This document shows positions 7,913 through 16,702 of a stretch of DNA of 64,000 bases, piece by piece (the stretch's first letter is position 1; each line of letters opens with the position of its first letter). The DNA lies in assembly GCA_017432615.1 (NCBI GenBank), contig JAFRIV010000024.1:1-64000 (forward strand), in the 5' to 3' direction. The notes beneath the pieces are model-generated. The model was given only the letters and a program-made list of their open reading frames with translations. It had not been told where the DNA came from and did no database searches. This stretch comes from Oscillospiraceae bacterium (GTDB lineage: Bacteria; Bacillota; Clostridia; Oscillospirales; Oscillospiraceae). The translations under genes were made by a program, and so were the position numbers.

Positions 7913-7970
7913 CAAAAAAAGAAGGTGTTCACTTCGACCCTGCTTAGGGAAGAAATGAACGCCTTTTCTG
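7913..7970. terminator. Bidirectional terminator of the recombinase operon
   Basis: Stem 7922-7933/7954-7965 (AAGGTGTTCACT with AATGAACGCCTT, including G-U pairs) contains an inner CCC...GGG hairpin. It is followed by TTTTCTG on the plus strand and by seven Ts on the minus strand (7914-7920). It is placed between convergent genes. It resembles the 500-550 terminator. Confidence 0.75.
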
Positions 7971-7979
7971 TTTGTACCG

Positions 7980-8282
7980 CTATCCTCTTATGGTTCTAAC
8001 CACTCCTGACACAACCTGCCAGATCAATGCGAAGCCGCCAATAATTCCACCGACAATTACATTCAAGACGACAACTCCGACAGTGCCTGCCAGATCAAAT
8101 CTATGCGGCACGAGCCAGAGGAACATACGTCGAATTCCGAAGGGTACACCAATACAGATCCACGCCAGCAGATAGTTTGGTTGGCCTTCGGTCAAATATA
8201 CGGGTCGGAAGAGTATGGCAAGACCGAGCGCTACACAGACTGGCAGCGCTACGCTTCGCAGAAAGATACTCATTCTGCTCAT
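7980..8282 (-). CDS. Small integral membrane protein (DUF6050-like)
   Basis: 100 residues with three predicted membrane segments at about 8-27, 36-57 and 65-93. The conserved-looking core LAWICIGVPFGIRRMFLWLVP resembles a small membrane family I associate with DUF6050, seen on Clostridial mobile elements; that name is from memory. The start ATG follows AGGAGGCAAT. It lies at the very edge of the element, convergent with the recombinase operon. A role in the element, such as entry exclusion, would be speculation. Confidence 0.6.
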   Translation of the reverse strand: MSRMSIFLRSVALPVCVALGLAILFRPVYLTEGQPNYLLAWICIGVPFGIRRMFLWLVPHRFDLAGTVGVVVLNVIVGGIIGGFALIWQVVSGVVRTIRG

Positions 8283-8330
8283 ATTGCCTCCTATTAATTG
8301 CTTTGTCAGCTATTTTTAGGGTCAATAAAA

Positions 8331-8385
8331 ATAGGACTAAGCCGTGAAAGCCTTGATTTATAAGGCTTTTCTGGTTTAGTCCTAT
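8331..8385. terminator. Nested inverted repeat at the element edge
   Basis: A perfect 10-bp outer stem (8331-8340/8376-8385, ATAGGACTAA) encloses an 8-bp inner stem (8347-8354/8362-8369, AAAGCCTT). Ts follow on the minus strand (8326-8330 region). It could terminate read-through from the interrupted dehydrogenase gene and protect the element from host transcription. Confidence 0.6.
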
Positions 8386-8762
8386 TATCTCATACTCATC
8401 TTTAAGAACTTATCAAGCTTTAAAATGTTTTTGTACCAGCAGAGAATCAACGCCATGACATGTTCCGCTACGGCGTTGGCATTTACACCAGCTGCATTAC
8501 ATACCTGGACACCATGCTTTGTACATGCGCGTAAGTCAACATTGTCATATCCCGCGCCTGTCTGTACCAACTTCAGCTTAGGTGCTTTCTGCAGGATTTC
8601 GTCGCCGATCAGGATATGTTCGGGAATAATTACCTCAGCGTCTGGTAATTCCTGTTCAACCTCTTCCGGCAAAACAATTCTGACATCCCAGGTACACGGA
8701 AAACTCCCGCGGATTCTATCTTTTGCTGTCTCCGGGAAAAAGCCTATGATGACGACCTTCAT
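8385..8762 (-). pseudogene. D-2-hydroxyacid dehydrogenase, 5' fragment cut by the element
   Basis: About 125 residues from the ATG at 8762. The sequence matches the N-terminal substrate-binding part of D-2-hydroxyacid / phosphoglycerate dehydrogenases (LVQTGAGYDNVDLRACTKHG, then VQVCNAAGVNANAVAEHVMA). Similarity runs to about LDKFLK and then stops in MSMR and a stop codon, before the NAD-binding Rossmann motif. The full family length is ~310-330 residues, so ~190 residues are missing. The break falls within ~15 bp of the element edge, so it is best read as the integration target with its 3' half left beyond the far end of the element. Confidence 0.8.
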
Positions 8763-8828
8763 TGAACACCTTCTTCCTGCTAATCCCACCTTGGGTTTTC
8801 GTCAGCTAACTCGGCTGCTTCTCGCAGC

Positions 8829-8995
8829 AGCAAACAAACAATTTTTGTACCACTGGAATGAAATGCCGCAATTTGCCGTGCAAAAAAGTTGTTAATACTC
8901 AGTGACTTAAGTCACGGAAAAAGCAAAATACGGCAAGTCAATGCCGTCAATGGTAGTCAAATGGTAGTAAAAATCGAGGGTTCTTACTACCGTCA
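8829..8995. repeat. Left copy of a ~170-bp direct repeat flanking the arsM island
   Basis: This copy aligns with 11443-11617, nearly identical over 8845-8915. It contains the palindrome GTGACTTAAGTCAC, several TGCCGT/ACGGCA heptamers in both orientations and a doubled AATGGTAGT motif that also forms a hairpin with a downstream ACTACC. Compared with the right copy it lacks a ~9-bp segment near 8937. It ends at the stop codon of the radical SAM gene. Confidence 0.85.
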
Positions 8996-8997
8996 CC

Positions 8998-10203
8998 TTA
9001 AGATTGACTGCACCAGCGCTTTATATCAGCGTCAATACATACGTTCAAGCCGGAGCCTCCGGGCGGCTGAAGTTGATACTTCTCATACAGTCCGGCAAGC
9101 ATTTCCTTTGTTCGCCGGTAGTAGTCAAGCTCAGGCGGTTTCATCGAACCTCTGACAGGTTTCCCAAACGGCATCCATACCGATGCTGTGGGAATAATGC
9201 CCCTCTCCGCAAGATAAGTCGCGCCTTGAGTCAAACTTTCGATCGGCTCCAGTCCGATGATGAAGTTTGAAAAAGCCTTGCCCGATCCGTATTTTTCAGC
9301 AATGTAAGTCAGCGCCTGCAGATGGCGCTCTCTTCCCGTGAAACGGTGTTTCCCCGGCATGATTTCAGAGGCAAGAGTCTCATCCCAGACTTCGATGCTG
9401 CAGGCAATTCTGTCCGCACCGAGAGCAAAATAGCGATCCAAAACATCCGTCTGTTTCGGCGGTGTGATGAACAGGAGAATCTCACCGTCTTTCCGACGCA
9501 TCAGCGGCGAATTCTGCAAGGCGTCCAGATAAGAAGTGATGTGCTTTTCCTCCACTGACGCATCAAACGTAGAACCGCCGGTGATTTCCATGCTCGTAAC
9601 ATGACAATTTGCAGCTGCGTAATCCGATACCTCTCTCACGTCCTGGGGGCTTGGAATAAAGGGCATGGGCTTCTTTCGCTTTGCCAGCGACTCAAACTGC
9701 CCCCCTGAGAAGCAATATTGGCAGGAGTAACCAGCCTGCGCGTATTCACACGGCCAGAGGCATTGGAACGCGACCCACTCTCTGCCCTGCAAAACGGCGT
9801 TTCCCGCATAGGGCATACCGGAAGATGTCTTTTGAAGATAAAAGTCCGTTCCGGGAAGAAAACGGATGGGTGTAACAGGTTCCTTCTGATACAGAAGAAC
9901 CGGTTGATCCCCGTCCAGAACGACCTGAAAATCCGTCGTCATGTCGTTCATATATTTGAGGAGCTTGAGATTATCCCATGAAAACATGGAGGACAGGGTG
10001 GAGAGATGAAAGCCCAGATCTGTGGCCATGCAGATCGTGTCGTCCGGCAGCAGCAGGCAGTTGCACGTCAGAGCGTTGGGATAAATGCGATACGATTTCC
10101 CAAGCCGGCGGTAAACATCCTTGTCGACTTTCAGACCGCGACTGACCAGGAGACTCTTCAATTCAACGCTGTCAATGGTCTGTTTGTTCCAGGTATAGTT
10201 CAA
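8998..10203 (-). CDS. Radical SAM enzyme with extended Cys motif, partner of arsM
   Basis: About 401 residues. The [4Fe-4S] region is C148-x3-C152-x8-C161-x2-C164-F, not the usual C-x3-C-x2-C. A long spacing of this type is known in Elp3-like enzymes. A GGS-like segment (MEITGGSTF) follows about 45 residues later, and the C-terminal half shows barrel-like motifs (LFITPPKQTDVLDRYFALGADRI). The N-terminal ~110 residues look like a separate domain. There is no ATG start; TTG at 10201-10203 has AAGGGGG 9 nt upstream, and TTG 10209 is the alternative. It overlaps arsM, so the two are translationally coupled. A role in modifying methylated arsenic is inferred from this pairing only. Confidence 0.75.
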   Translation of the reverse strand: MNYTWNKQTIDSVELKSLLVSRGLKVDKDVYRRLGKSYRIYPNALTCNCLLLPDDTICMATDLGFHLSTLSSMFSWDNLKLLKYMNDMTTDFQVVLDGDQPVLLYQKEPVTPIRFLPGTDFYLQKTSSGMPYAGNAVLQGREWVAFQCLWPCEYAQAGYSCQYCFSGGQFESLAKRKKPMPFIPSPQDVREVSDYAAANCHVTSMEITGGSTFDASVEEKHITSYLDALQNSPLMRRKDGEILLFITPPKQTDVLDRYFALGADRIACSIEVWDETLASEIMPGKHRFTGRERHLQALTYIAEKYGSGKAFSNFIIGLEPIESLTQGATYLAERGIIPTASVWMPFGKPVRGSMKPPELDYYRRTKEMLAGLYEKYQLQPPGGSGLNVCIDADIKRWCSQS

Positions 10204-11243
10204 CAGCAACAGCCCCCTTCACAGCAACCACCGTCCGAGCTTGCTGTCCCACACCCGGGGAACGGGCCGAAATGACGGCTGCGATCCCCCTGAACGAGAA
10301 AATGCTTGGAGAAACGGGAGTGCTGAAGCATGGCGCAGGTATTTCCGCACACCGAAGCGGGCAACCCCTCCTCAAAGTGATGATGATCGTCCAGATCAAA
10401 CGCGGACTCGGCGCCGGTGATTCCCCCAAGGTAGGTTACCACCTGTCCATATTGTTCACAGATATCCTCCAGTAGTCCGGGAAGTTTCATGGCCCGCACG
10501 GTTCGTGATGTATAATGAATGTTGCCGATCTTTTTCTCAATTTTGGGATTATCAATGTTGACCGGGCAGGTGCTGACATAACGAAAGTCTTCCCAGCCGC
10601 AGCGACGCATCATGCGCCTAAAGTCCTCCACGTACATCGCGCCGCCCATACACTCACTGAGAAGAACGGGATCGCGGCCGATTTCCTCCGGCACCCGACG
10701 GTCTGCAAAAATGTCGCTGAAATAGAGCTCGCCACCGAACTTCAAAACACGCCAAATCTCGCGGAAAACACGCTCTTTGTCCGCTGCAAGATTCAGAACG
10801 CAGTTGGAGATCACAACATCCACCGAATGATCAGCAATCCCTGCGGAAACAAGGTCTTCAATGTTTCCTCGGAGAAAAGACACATTGGAGTAACCCCATG
10901 CATCGGTCATCTGCGCTTGATATTTCCGAGCAACATGCAGTTGCTCTTCGTTCATATCAAGGCCGATTACCTTTCCTTTCGGACCAACGAGTCTGGCGGT
11001 CAGATATACGTCCCGCCCTGTGCCGCAGCCGAGATCCAGGACTGTACAGCCTTCCAGCGCCAGTGGGACCGGAGAACCGCAGCCATAGGCCTTCTGCTCA
11101 ATCTCGTCCGGTATGAGACGAAGAATATCGTGCATATGTAAAGGATACTGTTCTTTCCCGCAATGACACACTGTGGTCTGCATCTGGCCGCCGGCAGATC
11201 CTGTCACATTGCTGTAATACTCCTGCACTGTCTCTGTGTTCAC
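10200..11243 (-). CDS. arsM: Arsenite S-adenosylmethionine methyltransferase
   Basis: About 347 residues from GTG 11243, which follows GGGAGGAG by 6 nt; an upstream TTG at 11264 is less likely. SAM-binding motif I is VLDLGCGTGRDVY (residues 68-80). The cysteines expected to bind As(III) are visible: C55 in YGCGSP, C148 in SNCVLNL and C198 in SECMGGAM, the last two 50 apart as in known ArsM. The enzyme methylates arsenite to mono-, di- and trimethyl species in the cytoplasm. The C-terminus ends in a Cys-rich tail (GGCCEGGCCC) that may add a metal(loid) site. No arsR or arsenite pump is visible nearby. Confidence 0.93.
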   Translation of the reverse strand: MNTETVQEYYSNVTGSAGGQMQTTVCHCGKEQYPLHMHDILRLIPDEIEQKAYGCGSPVPLALEGCTVLDLGCGTGRDVYLTARLVGPKGKVIGLDMNEEQLHVARKYQAQMTDAWGYSNVSFLRGNIEDLVSAGIADHSVDVVISNCVLNLAADKERVFREIWRVLKFGGELYFSDIFADRRVPEEIGRDPVLLSECMGGAMYVEDFRRMMRRCGWEDFRYVSTCPVNIDNPKIEKKIGNIHYTSRTVRAMKLPGLLEDICEQYGQVVTYLGGITGAESAFDLDDHHHFEEGLPASVCGNTCAMLQHSRFSKHFLVQGDRSRHFGPFPGCGTASSDGGCCEGGCCC

Positions 11244-11361
11244 GTTATTCTCCTCCCGTTTCAACTATACACTTGTGCGCTCCGTACAAATGGGTGAATA
11301 AAAAATGTTTTGATGATCCATGGATTCTATAAATTTTGTTTTAATCGACATATATTTTTTG

Positions 11362-11458
11362 TACATAACCAGACAGCAAAGAAACATTTTCCTGTTCATC
11401 TCTATCAGCTTTTTGCCAAGTGAACTCTGCACATACCCGGATAGCAAACAAACATTTT
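11362..11458. repeat. 31-bp direct repeat upstream of arsM
   Basis: TG(T/C)ACATA(A/C)CC(A/G)GA(C/T)AGCAAA followed by (G/C)AAACATTTT occurs at 11362-11392 and again at 11428-11458; the second copy runs into the right 170-bp repeat. It could be operator sites for arsM or a duplication left by recombination. Nothing else is evident in 11244-11442. Confidence 0.5.
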
Positions 11459-11617
11459 TTGTATCATTGGAATGAAATGCCGCAATTTGCCGTGCAAAAA
11501 AGTTGTTAATACTCAGTGACTTAAGTCACTGAAAACGCAAAATACGGCAAAATGCGTCAAGTCAATGCTGTCAATGGTAGTAAAATGGTAGTAAAACTGT
11601 GGGGTTTTTACTATCGT
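11443..11617. repeat. Right copy of the ~170-bp direct repeat
   Basis: Same orientation as the copy at 8829-8995. The palindrome is longer here (CAGTGACTTAAGTCACTG), and AATGGTAGTAAAATGGTAGT is an exact doubled unit. The two copies enclose arsM and the radical SAM gene. Confidence 0.85.
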
Positions 11618-11650
11618 CGGGTGAATGGGATGAAGTTAAATAAATTGGAT

Positions 11651-12190
11651 TTATGCCTTTTTCCTACAGCCGTGTACAAGTTTATAGATACCATATCCGA
11701 TTACTGCACCAGCAGTATTAAGGATCAGATCATCGATATCAGTTACACTTCCGGGAAAGAGCAATTGAATCATCTCAATGACAAACGACAATCCTGCACC
11801 GGCAAGAAGCACTTTCCAAAAACAATTCAAGTCTTTATACAGAATTGGCAGAATAATACCTGTTGGGATAAACATGCTTATATTTCCGATGATATTAATA
11901 GCAGCTTCGCGTTGTATATCATAATCAAGAATATTAACAAACGGAATCAAATTGAACCGAATAGGTTGAATACTGCTCAGATCGATGATAAGCGGAAGTA
12001 CATGACCGTTGACTGTGAAAAACGGGTAAAAGACAAAACGAATAAGAACAACAAGATTTATGTACATGAAAAGAAGTACAGCTTCTCTTTTCCATACAAT
12101 CTCCTGCTGGCGTATCCATATTGTTCCCCTGCATAGGAGCCATAGCGCTGTGAAAACCAATTCCCCGCTTAACAAAGATATCTCGATCAT
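11651..12190 (-). CDS. VanZ-like family membrane protein
   Basis: 179 residues with about five membrane helices. The VanZ signature is seen in the loop PIRFNLIPFVNIL and in IIGNISMFIPTGIILPIL, with ELVF/FVIEMIQLLFPG near 130-150 and a closing DIDDLILNTAGAVIGYGIY. VanZ proteins affect lipoglycopeptide susceptibility and envelope properties by an unclear mechanism. No other van genes are present, so a resistance role should not be assumed. The gene stands alone just outside the right direct repeat. Confidence 0.85.
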   Translation of the reverse strand: MIEISLLSGELVFTALWLLCRGTIWIRQQEIVWKREAVLLFMYINLVVLIRFVFYPFFTVNGHVLPLIIDLSSIQPIRFNLIPFVNILDYDIQREAAINIIGNISMFIPTGIILPILYKDLNCFWKVLLAGAGLSFVIEMIQLLFPGSVTDIDDLILNTAGAVIGYGIYKLVHGCRKKA

Positions 12191-12343
12191 GCGCTACACC
12201 TTAAATACCGACTTCGTCGGAATCTCCCCATCACATCCTCAAAATTAAGCAGTTTATTATACGCCATCACCACGGATTTTTCCACTATAAAAAACAGACC
12301 GTCTTGAACATTTTCGTTATGTTATAACAGTTTAAAAAATGGC

Positions 12344-12394
12344 GGTACAAAATACACAAAATTCTTCTGACAGGAGTTTTGTGAATTTTGTACC
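12344..12394. repeat. Dispersed inverted repeat GGTACAAAAT...ATTTTGTACC, copy 1
   Basis: Arms 12344-12353 and 12385-12394 pair perfectly, with further partial pairing inward. A second, better conserved copy is at 29972-30026. It has no coding capacity and lies in the VanZ upstream region. Confidence 0.7.
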
Positions 12395-12515
12395 GGGAAT
12401 AGCTTTATACTTCTCTGTGTGCTGCGCTCAGGAACCTATTTGACAAATGAGGCGTATCCTATCCGGTCACCTCAATTCCGGAACAGAATATCATAAATCC
12501 GTAAAAGAATCAACA

Positions 12516-12563
12516 TCCTACGCATTATCCTGCATACAATCCTGCGTATCTTCCTGCGCAGGA
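12516..12563. repeat. Four tandem 12-bp units TCCTRCRYANNA
   Basis: Units start at 12516, 12528, 12540 and 12552 with strict 12-bp spacing. The TCCT core is constant and the last bases of each unit vary. With the 12344 repeat and the 12602 terminator, this is all I see in 12191-12665. Confidence 0.7.
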
Positions 12564-12601
12564 TTAATCTTTCAAAGCCCTTGCCTTTAAAACGGCAACA
12601 C

Positions 12602-12639
12602 AAAAGGACACTATCCGAAAAAAGGGATACTGTCCTTTT
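12602..12639 (-). terminator. Terminator of the lysine-riboswitch operon
   Basis: A 15-bp stem with one mismatch (12602-12616/12625-12639, AAAAGGACA-x-TATCC) begins 27 nt after the M20 peptidase stop. The minus-strand exit is TTTTGTGTT. Confidence 0.65.
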
Positions 12640-12665
12640 ATCCTGTTATTTTGTTGTCGGTCAAT

Positions 12666-14060
12666 TCAAAGATTCGCCAGTTCCATCAGCCGGATCAGCA
12701 CGCGGATCCCCTGGGCATACGAGCGAAGGGGCAGGCGCTCATCTGTCCCGTGCACCCCGCGGCGTACTTCCTCGGCCTCCGCCATAAACGGGCTGCATCG
12801 CAGGCAGGTATCGCAAATGCACTCATACTGGTGGGCATCGGTTGCGCCCGTCGTCATCGCCGGCACAAAAACCACGTCCCGGAAGAAGGTCTGCAGGGCC
12901 TCTGTCAGCAGGCGATAACCTGTTCCGTCACGGCGTGCCGTTGCAGAAGGATCGTTGGCCTGGAGATAACGAAGATACACCCGCTCATTGCCGATAACGG
13001 CACGGCAGTGTTCCATCACCTGCTCGGTGGTATCTCCCTCATTCAGGCGGAAATTGATCACAGCGCGCATATTCTGCGGCAACACATTGCAGGCTGAACT
13101 GCCGCCTTCGATCACCGTGGGAGCAATCGTCGTGGTAACGAAGGGAAAGGTTTCGGGCCTGGATGCACAATAAGCAGCGATCTCGGCAGCATTTGCAGGG
13201 ATATCCTGTACAAGGGAACGCAGCGGTTCTTCTGTGATATGCGGCGCCAGTGCTTCAAAAGCAGCACGCATCGGCTGCGGGAGGCGCGCCGGGAACGGGG
13301 CCCCGGTAACTGCCGTGATCGCACGCGCCAGATGTTCGAGAGAGCTGCCGCCAAAGGGACGGCTGGAATGTCCGCCGGTGCTTTCCACCGAGAGCTCCAG
13401 ATCCGCGTACCCCTTTTCCATCAGGTCGATCATGGAGATTGCTTTCTGCGGAGCGCCGAACAGTGCTCCGTCCTCAATCTTTCCGTTGCCTTCATCCAGC
13501 ACGAACTCCAGGCGGACACCGCGTTCTTCCAACGTCCGGGCAAGGGAAAGAGCTCCCAGATTCAGTGTCTCCTCATCATCCCCGAAAGCGAGATAAGCGG
13601 TACGCCGAAAGCTTCTGCCGCGGCTGAGCAGATACTCCGCCGCCTCCAGAATGCCGAATACCATCTCTTTGATATCCAGTGTTCCTCTGCCCCAGAGGAA
13701 ACCGTCGGCAATCGCGCCGGAAAAGGGAGGATTGGTCCAGTCCTGCTCCGTGCCGGAGACGACGGGCACGACATCCTGATGGGCCATATACAGGCAGGGG
13801 CGCAGAGAGCTGTCCGTACCCGGTATGGTGATCAGCACTGCGTGGCCGATCAATTCAAAAGTGCCGTGCTGCAGTACAGCGGGAAAGCTCCGCCGCATCA
13901 GATCCTGCAGGCGGTCAAATTCCGTAAAATCCGTAAGGCTGTGGTCCGCATGATTGATCGTCCGGCATCGGATCGCCTCGGAGAGATGCCCGGCTGCCGC
14001 ATCCCAGTCAAGATCCGGATAGAGGTCCTCATTGGCAAAGTAATCAAAGACCGGGTTCAT
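12666..14060 (-). CDS. M20-family metallopeptidase / deacylase
   Basis: 464 residues, the size of PM20D1/carboxypeptidase-S-like members. Expected zinc ligands and catalytic residues are visible: H94 and D96 ([10 protein letters not shown]), D129 (GRGTLDIKE), and D161/E163/E164 (FGDDEET). The lid domain shows [11 protein letters not shown], and a late His (GATDAHQYE) fits the last ligand. It hydrolyses a peptide or N-acyl amino acid bond in the cytoplasm; there is no signal peptide. Its ATG overlaps the ABC ATPase stop by 4 nt, which puts it in the lysine-riboswitch operon. A lysyl-dipeptide or acyl-lysine substrate is therefore a reasonable guess. Confidence 0.88.
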   Translation of the reverse strand: MNPVFDYFANEDLYPDLDWDAAAGHLSEAIRCRTINHADHSLTDFTEFDRLQDLMRRSFPAVLQHGTFELIGHAVLITIPGTDSSLRPCLYMAHQDVVPVVSGTEQDWTNPPFSGAIADGFLWGRGTLDIKEMVFGILEAAEYLLSRGRSFRRTAYLAFGDDEETLNLGALSLARTLEERGVRLEFVLDEGNGKIEDGALFGAPQKAISMIDLMEKGYADLELSVESTGGHSSRPFGGSSLEHLARAITAVTGAPFPARLPQPMRAAFEALAPHITEEPLRSLVQDIPANAAEIAAYCASRPETFPFVTTTIAPTVIEGGSSACNVLPQNMRAVINFRLNEGDTTEQVMEHCRAVIGNERVYLRYLQANDPSATARRDGTGYRLLTEALQTFFRDVVFVPAMTTGATDAHQYECICDTCLRCSPFMAEAEEVRRGVHGTDERLPLRSYAQGIRVLIRLMELANL

Positions 14061-14806
14061 ATCTGCTTGTCCTCCAGGTAGCGGCTTAAAAATTCCCGCG
14101 TCCTGTCATTTTTCGGATTGGTGAAGATCTCGTTCGGGTCACCCTGTTCCAGAATTACACCCTGATCCATAAAGACGACCCGGTCGCTCACCTCTTTGGC
14201 AAAAGCCATTTCATGGGTAACCACCACCATGGTCATCCCCTCGGCGGCAAGCGCTTTCATCACATCCAGCACCTCCCCGACGATTTCCGGATCCAGGGCA
14301 GAAGTCGGTTCATCAAAAAGCATGATCTCCGGCTCCATACAAAGCGCTCTCGCTATGGCGACTCTCTGCTTCTGACCGCCGGAAAGGCGGGTGGAATCGG
14401 CATAGATAAAATCCGCCAGCCCGACTGTCGTCAGGTTCCGGACAGCAGCCTCCTCCGCCTGGGCTTTGGAGATCTTCCGCACAGTCATCGGCGCCAGCGT
14501 ACAGTTATCAATAACGTTTTTGTTGTTAAACAGGTTAAAACTCTGGAAGACCATGCCGATCTTCTGACGCAGGGCATTGAGATCGACCTGCAGGTCCATC
14601 AGATCCTGCCCGTCGAACCAGATATGCCCGGCATCCGCTTCCTCCAGGAGGTTGATGCACCGCAGCAATGTCGATTTTCCTGAGCCTGAACTTCCGATGA
14701 TACAGACCACTTCGCCTTTTCGAATCTCAAGATCGATCCCCTTGAGCACTTCCAGCTCGCCGAAGGATTTTTCCAGACCTTCGATACGCAGTACCGTGTC
14801 GCTCAT
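14057..14806 (-). CDS. Amino-acid ABC transporter ATP-binding protein (lysine-type)
   Basis: 249 residues, GlnQ/HisP type. Walker [10 protein letters not shown] is at residues 38-46, the Q-loop near FQSFNLF, signature LSGGQ at 141-145, Walker B LFDEP at 163-167 and H-loop VVTHEM after it. It drives polar amino-acid import with the permease and binding protein upstream. The ATG at 14806 has AAGGAGG 7 nt upstream and is preferred to an in-frame TTG at 14812. It belongs to the riboswitch-controlled operon. Confidence 0.95.
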   Translation of the reverse strand: MSDTVLRIEGLEKSFGELEVLKGIDLEIRKGEVVCIIGSSGSGKSTLLRCINLLEEADAGHIWFDGQDLMDLQVDLNALRQKIGMVFQSFNLFNNKNVIDNCTLAPMTVRKISKAQAEEAAVRNLTTVGLADFIYADSTRLSGGQKQRVAIARALCMEPEIMLFDEPTSALDPEIVGEVLDVMKALAAEGMTMVVVTHEMAFAKEVSDRVVFMDQGVILEQGDPNEIFTNPKNDRTREFLSRYLEDKQI

Positions 14807-14819
14807 ATGCAAGCCTCCT

Positions 14820-15713
14820 TCAGTTTGAGCTGGGAATGCCGCGCACCGGCATATCCAGCTTCTTGCCCAGCCACTTGAGCAGCAGCGACGACAGCCAGGT
14901 CAGCACCAGATACAAAAGCGCAGCCACACAGTAGATTTCCAGGGAGCGGAAGTAAATCCCGCTGACAGACTTTGTCGCATACATCAGGTCCATCACCCCG
15001 ATGACCGAGAGTACCGATGAGTCCTTGATGTTGATGATGAACTCGTTGCCGATGGCGGGGATCGAATTCTTCACCGCCTGCGGGAAAACGACCTTGAGCA
15101 TCGTCTGCCAGTTGGTCATGCCGAGGCTGCGTGCCGCTTCTGTCTGTCCCCTGTCCACCGCGAGGATGCCGCCGCGCAGCACCTCGGTCAGGTAAGCTGT
15201 TGAGTTGAGAGCCACGGTACACAGACCAGAGATGAAGAAGCTCCATACATGGTTGATCTCCGTCACCGTCATACCCGTGCGTTTAAAGAGATTAAAACCG
15301 AAATAGTAGAAGATCAGCGCCTGAACCATCATGGGCGTGCCGCGGATCACAAACACATACAGGCGGGCAAAATGGCTTGCCAGCCATTTGAGCGCCTTGA
15401 CGGCTTCCTTGTCCCGTTTGTTCGGCTCCTGTACGCGCAGAAACACCAGCAGGATCGCCAGCACGAACGCGATCGCCGTCCCCAGCAGGGCGAGGCGAAC
15501 CGTCGTCCATACGCCCGTAATGAGCATATCCTTGCCCTTGAGCGTCATGTATACCATGGACGCGCCAAAGCTCTGCGGATTTTTATCCAGATCCCGGCAC
15601 ACACGTACCGTCTCGGCAAAGCGTATGCCGCACCATATCAGAAGCGCAATTCCCGCGATCCATGCAGCCGCCTTGAGTATACGCAAACGATTGTTGTTAG
15701 CCTCTTTTTTCAT
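14820..15713 (-). CDS. Amino-acid ABC transporter permease
   Basis: 297 residues of the HisM/GlnP type with about five membrane helices. The EAA loop that docks to the ATPase is [20 protein letters not shown]. The N-terminal ~60 residues contain one extra helix and a periplasm-facing stretch before the core domain. A single permease gene suggests a homodimeric channel. It lies between the binding-protein and ATPase genes with short gaps (77 and 13 nt). Confidence 0.93.
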   Translation of the reverse strand: MKKEANNNRLRILKAAAWIAGIALLIWCGIRFAETVRVCRDLDKNPQSFGASMVYMTLKGKDMLITGVWTTVRLALLGTAIAFVLAILLVFLRVQEPNKRDKEAVKALKWLASHFARLYVFVIRGTPMMVQALIFYYFGFNLFKRTGMTVTEINHVWSFFISGLCTVALNSTAYLTEVLRGGILAVDRGQTEAARSLGMTNWQTMLKVVFPQAVKNSIPAIGNEFIINIKDSSVLSVIGVMDLMYATKSVSGIYFRSLEIYCVAALLYLVLTWLSSLLLKWLGKKLDMPVRGIPSSN

Positions 15714-15790
15714 GGCTGATCTTCCTTCCTTAAGGGGGAAGCGTGTCAGCGCTTCCCCCTGTGCATGTTTCTATGGATGTGTTAACCGGA

Positions 15791-16630
15791 TCAGGCCGGG
15801 GCCTTCTCCGCCGCGGTGTTCCACATTTCGTCGCGCTGCGCCTGATCGACGCCTGCAAGGGCTTCGTTTACCAGTGTGACCAGATCGTCGTCGTCATACC
15901 GGATACCCACGCAGGAGCCCTTGGCGGGAAGCTCGAAGCCGTCGCCCTCGGCGAAGGTGATGAGCACGAAGCTGGGATTTGCAGCCATGTAGGCGGGGGC
16001 ATTCTCTACGTTCACGGTGATCGCGTCGCAGGCGCCCTGCTGGAGTCTTGCAACCATGTCGGGAATGCTGGAGACGGCGGTCAGGTGCTCCACGCCGTCG
16101 ATCTGGTCGATAACGGTATCAAGCGCGGTGTCCTTCTGGCCCAGCACGCTTGCGCCCTTGAAGTCCTGAATGGTCTTGGCATTTTCAAAGGGAGAACCGG
16201 CATTGACCATCATGCCGTATTCCGTGGCGTGGTAAGGAGTGGAGAAGTTGATTGCCTCGCGCCTTGCCGCCGTGTCCATCATGCCTGCGATGATGGCGTC
16301 GATCTGGCCTTCGTTCAGGGCGGGGATCAGGCCGTCCCAGTCCATCTTCACGATGACCAGCTCAAGGCCGAGATAATCCGCAATGATGCGGGCCCACTGC
16401 ACGTCATAGCCTTCCGCATAGGCGCCGGGTACATTTTCGATCGGTACATTTGTATCACTGGGTTCCGATTCCTGCCAGTTGTTGGGTGCGTACGCACATT
16501 CCATCCCGACACGAAGCTGACCGTTGAGATAGGCAAGAGGATCTTCCGTCTCTGCAAAGGCGGCAGAAGCCAGGGAAAAGCACAGGATCAGGGCAAGCAA
16601 AAGGGTGGGTATTTTTCTTGTGATGTTCAT
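15791..16630 (-). CDS. Amino-acid ABC transporter substrate-binding protein
   Basis: 279 residues from ATG 16630 (GAGGAG upstream). Residues 1-25 are a signal peptide ending in SAAFA. There is no lipobox, so it may be held by other contacts or released. The SBP_bac_3 fold shows LRVGMECAYAPNNW near residue 40, GYDVQWARIIADYLGLELV, and GQIDAIIAGMMDTAARREAI. It delivers the amino acid to the permease. The lysine riboswitch directly upstream points to lysine as ligand. It is the first gene of the operon. Confidence 0.93.
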   Translation of the reverse strand: MNITRKIPTLLLALILCFSLASAAFAETEDPLAYLNGQLRVGMECAYAPNNWQESEPSDTNVPIENVPGAYAEGYDVQWARIIADYLGLELVIVKMDWDGLIPALNEGQIDAIIAGMMDTAARREAINFSTPYHATEYGMMVNAGSPFENAKTIQDFKGASVLGQKDTALDTVIDQIDGVEHLTAVSSIPDMVARLQQGACDAITVNVENAPAYMAANPSFVLITFAEGDGFELPAKGSCVGIRYDDDDLVTLVNEALAGVDQAQRDEMWNTAAEKAPA

Positions 16631-16666
16631 TGTCGTTCTCCTCAAAAATAATATTAGACGAGACGC

Positions 16667-16702
16667 AAAAGAAAAACCGTAAACGCTTGCGGGCGTCTAC
16701 GG
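16667..16702 (-). terminator. Expression-platform terminator of the lysine riboswitch
   Basis: Stem 16677-16686/16693-16702 (CCGTAGACGC/GCGTTTACGG on the minus strand) is followed by TTTTTCTTTT. It lies between the aptamer and the first transporter gene, so termination here would switch off the operon. A perfect 18-bp palindrome, AAGCTGGGGCCCCAGCTT (16717-16734), sits between aptamer and terminator. Confidence 0.85.

Noticed and set aside
11651-12190. VanZ-like gene taken as a glycopeptide resistance gene
   Set aside because: No vanA/B/H/X/R/S genes are present; VanZ-like proteins are widespread in Firmicutes without resistance.
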